Origin: Desulfocapsaceae bacterium | GTDB taxonomy: Bacteria; Desulfobacterota; Desulfobulbia; Desulfobulbales; Desulfocapsaceae | DNA length: 34,624 nucleotides | Direction: 5' to 3' | Assembly: GCA_030653035.1 (NCBI GenBank) | Contig: JAUSAB010000034.1 | Span: 1 to 34,624 of the forward strand | In this document: positions 32,912 through 34,624 of the stretch, in pieces | How positions within the stretch are numbered: position 1 is the first letter of the stretch | Layout of the letters: every line of letters starts with the position of its first letter | Notes under the pieces: model-generated | Databases searched by the model: none | Seen by the model: only the letters and a program-made list of their open reading frames with translations | Told to the model about the DNA's origin: nothing | Translations under genes and position numbers: made by a program

Positions 32912-33402
32912 CCGCCCCAGAGCCAATCAAGACAACGCACAGCCTGGATAATTTCGATTGTGGCATTCAGGTGCTGAACCAATGGCTAAAACGTCAGGCC
33001 CTTGCTAATGAGAGTTCAGGCGCGTCCCGAACCTTTGTTGTCTGTAAGAATGAATGTGTTATCGGCTTCTACACCTTGGCTACAGGAAGCGTAAGACGAG
33101 GAGATGCACCAGGCAGGATTAAACGAAGAATGCCGGATCCAATACCGGTCATGATCTTGGGCCGACTTGCTGTTGATCTCCATTGGCAGAAAAAAGGGGT
33201 GGGGTCTGGCCTATTGAACGATGCAGTTTTGCGAACCCGCATCGTTGCCAAACAGGCAGGCATCCGTACCCTCCTTGTCCATGCCCTTTCCGAAAAGGCC
33301 AAAAATTTCTACCTCCATTATGGTTTCCAGGAATCCCCCTTCAATCAAATGACCCTTCTGCTCAATCTTATGGCATGGGAGTCAGCCGACCATCCAGACT
33401 GA
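32899..33402 (+). CDS. GNAT-family toxin (TacT-like)
   Basis: 167 residues. Opening KTTHSLDNFDCGIQVLNQWL is the start typical of GNAT toxins that acetylate charged tRNA. TFVVCKNECVIGFYTLATGS and LGRLAVDLHWQKKGVGSGLL (the acetyl-CoA loop) follow, then AKNFYLHYGFQESPF. It starts inside the last codons of the antitoxin. TacT-type tRNA acetylation is known for this family; the target here is untested. Confidence 0.9.
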   Translation: MEKITAPEPIKTTHSLDNFDCGIQVLNQWLKRQALANESSGASRTFVVCKNECVIGFYTLATGSVRRGDAPGRIKRRMPDPIPVMILGRLAVDLHWQKKGVGSGLLNDAVLRTRIVAKQAGIRTLLVHALSEKAKNFYLHYGFQESPFNQMTLLLNLMAWESADHPD

Positions 33403-33664
33403 CACTTTTTGTCACTTTCTGCCATTTATTGCCAGTCGACATCCTTGTCTGCCTGCTTTTTAGCCGAAAAAAACAAGGAAGAGAAAGATTCGAAAGCGGT
33501 CAGGATCGAGAATTGCTCAACATTCCTGAACCTTATTTTTTTACACAATACTTTTGACAAGTGGCATGGTTTATGAGAGAGTAGAGACAAGTTATACAGT
33601 AATCCATGGACACCTTGTCCACCACGAAGTACCCTTTAACCACACCCTGAAGGAGGGAACAATC

Positions 33665-34291
33665 ATGATGAAACGGCTTGTGAAATTACAGAAAGACAGC
33701 CAGGGCTTCACCCTGGTAGAGTTGATGATCGTTGTTGCCATTATCGGCATCCTGGCGGCCATCGCCATTCCGCAGTTTGCCGCCTACCGGATCCGGGGTT
33801 ACAACGCCTCTGCTCAGAGCGATATGAAGAACCTCGCCACCAGCGAGGCCGCCATGAATGCTGACTGGCAGTCATATGGTATATCACAGGAAACCGCTGC
33901 CGTTGCCGTTTTTGCTGCGGCTGCTGCCGGTGGTGGTGGAGGTGGCGCCTGCCTTGGTGGCGATGCTGATGCTGACGGCATCGCAGCTACCATTGGTCTG
34001 ATACCAAGGGGTGTAGCCATTTCCGTTGGCAACAATGTAACGCTCATTGCAAACACTCTTGCTCCTCTTGTTGCTGGCGATCCACAAGTCTCCTTTACCG
34101 GAGCCGCAAAACATGTGCAGGGTGATACCTCCTTCGGCATGGATTCCGATTCCACATCCATCTTCCAATGCCCTCCGCTTCCCGCTGGTGGTGCCTGTAT
34201 CGTAGCAGCTGGAGTAGCCATTGCCGCTGCGCCAGCTGCTTTGAATGCGGCCGTAGACTTCACAGCAGCGAACGGCTGGGTTGTTAGATAA
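33665..34291 (+). CDS. Type IV pilin-like protein
   Basis: 208 residues starting at ATG 33665 behind GGAGGGAAC; the frame is open to 33554 but unsupported there. Leader MMKRLVKLQKDSQG is cut before FTLVELMIVVAIIGILAAIA, the N-methyl-Phe signature with Glu5. The globular part is unusually Gly/Ala-rich (AAAAAGGGGGG at about 82-92), with Asp-rich GGDADADG and Cys in GACLGG, FQCPP and GACIV. It is larger than minor pilins. No other pilus gene is in view. A poor sigma-54-like TGGCATG..TATGA pair lies at about 33561, unconvincing. Confidence 0.88.
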   Translation: MMKRLVKLQKDSQGFTLVELMIVVAIIGILAAIAIPQFAAYRIRGYNASAQSDMKNLATSEAAMNADWQSYGISQETAAVAVFAAAAAGGGGGGACLGGDADADGIAATIGLIPRGVAISVGNNVTLIANTLAPLVAGDPQVSFTGAAKHVQGDTSFGMDSDSTSIFQCPPLPAGGACIVAAGVAIAAAPAALNAAVDFTAANGWVVR

Positions 34292-34334
34292 TACCCTTAA
34301 GCTCACTGATTTCGCATCACAAAGTGTGTTCAAG

Positions 34335-34366
34335 AAAAAGGTGCTGTCTAGCGACAGCACCTTTTT
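34335..34366 (+). terminator. Rho-independent terminator after the pilin gene
   Basis: Perfect 9-bp stem GGTGCTGTC (34340-34348), loop TAGC, GACAGCACC, then TTTTT; the flanking A and T runs lengthen it and let it work on both strands. Confidence 0.9.
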
Positions 34367-34441
34367 CTTTGCGCAGAAAGTAGAGGAGGGAAAAGAAGAG
34401 GGAAAAGGGGACGTTCTTGATATTTTCAGTTTTTAAAAGAA

Positions 34442-34594
34442 CTAAAGAAACGAGCACCATTCCAGCCAATCCCCATATTTTCCAACAACTGAAGCATAGA
34501 GTTCCCCATAGTTCTTATGCGCCTCCAGCGTCCCAACCGAAAAAAATGTCCCTCCCTTTATATTTCCCCTGAACTTTCTCATTTTCTTCTCCAT
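34442..34594 (-). CDS. Possible small ORF at window end
   Basis: A 50-codon minus-strand frame from ATG 34594 to TAG 34442-34444 reads MEKKMRKFRGNIKGGTFFSV, followed by GTLEAHKNYGELY and ending GDWLEWCSFL. Composition is plausible, but no family is recognised and the ribosome site (AAGGGA) is too close. It may be a remnant of a larger gene. Confidence 0.25.
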   Translation of the reverse strand: MEKKMRKFRGNIKGGTFFSVGTLEAHKNYGELYASVVGKYGDWLEWCSFL

Positions 34595-34624
34595 ATTCCC
34601 TTAGTTCCCGATTTCTTGACAACG

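Noticed and set aside
33555-33580. Sigma-54 promoter before the pilin gene
   Set aside because: TGGCATG is acceptable as -24, but the -12 element lacks the GC; only a weak match.
1-34624. CRISPR arrays, tRNA and rRNA genes
   Set aside because: No regularly spaced repeats and no cloverleaf or rRNA-like stretch was recognised; the repeats seen are palindromic and scattered.

Overview
The window looks like a chromosomal segment of a strictly anaerobic, sulfate-reducer-type deltaproteobacterium (Desulfobulbales-like is my best guess; this is inference from gene content, not a database match). The supporting signs are an NrfHA nitrite reductase, an Hcp-type ferredoxin protein behind an FNR-like box, an ADP-forming acetyl-CoA ligase with a CoA-transferase/hydrolase, a two-gene Rieske/cytochrome b unit, and ilvBN joined to psd-pssA. 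No rRNA, tRNA or CRISPR array was seen.

Layout. 1-2.4 kb: a MITE-like inverted repeat, then nrfH-nrfA with a hairpin repeat inserted between them, closed by a terminator. 2.4-8.2 kb: an accessory, partly decayed stretch on the minus strand (YHS protein, small ORFs, methyltransferase, unknown membrane protein, PilZ protein with an internal duplication, secreted protein), with a broken IS1595-type transposase and a frameshifted lytic transglycosylase remnant on the plus strand. 8.4-9.3 kb: a ferredoxin-type gene with a well-placed FNR/CRP-family site. 9.5-15.1 kb: a PAS hybrid histidine kinase and a CheB-CheR-PAS protein; a run of 16 G lies between the kinase's ribosome binding site and its start. 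15.2-15.9 kb: a YkgJ-type cysteine-cluster protein. 16.1-21.8 kb: a four-gene minus-strand operon of deacetylase, AcuB-like CBS-ACT protein, ADP-forming acetyl-CoA ligase, and an acetyl-CoA hydrolase/transferase fused to a GNAT domain. 21.9-22.7 kb: a small glutaredoxin-like gene and a cupin. 22.8-24.9 kb: leuA on the minus strand, preceded by what reads as a complete transcription attenuator (promoter, leader peptide with four consecutive Leu codons, terminator). 25-32.5 kb: a plus-strand run ilvB-ilvN-psd-pssA-asd-rsmD-coaD-Rieske-cytochrome b. 32.6-33.4 kb: a DUF1778/GNAT toxin-antitoxin pair. 33.7-34.4 kb: a type IV pilin-like gene with a strong terminator.

How it fits together. The divergent leuA and ilvBN genes form a branched-chain amino acid block, with leucine-sensitive attenuation proposed for leuA. 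The 16-22 kb operon resembles the acuABC logic of Bacillus (acetyltransferase, CBS-ACT sensor, deacetylase) built around an ADP-forming acetyl-CoA synthetase rather than AcsA. Two dispersed hairpin repeat families punctuate the intergenic regions; one supplies part of the leuA 5' untranslated region, the nrfH stop codon and the end of the glutaredoxin-like gene.
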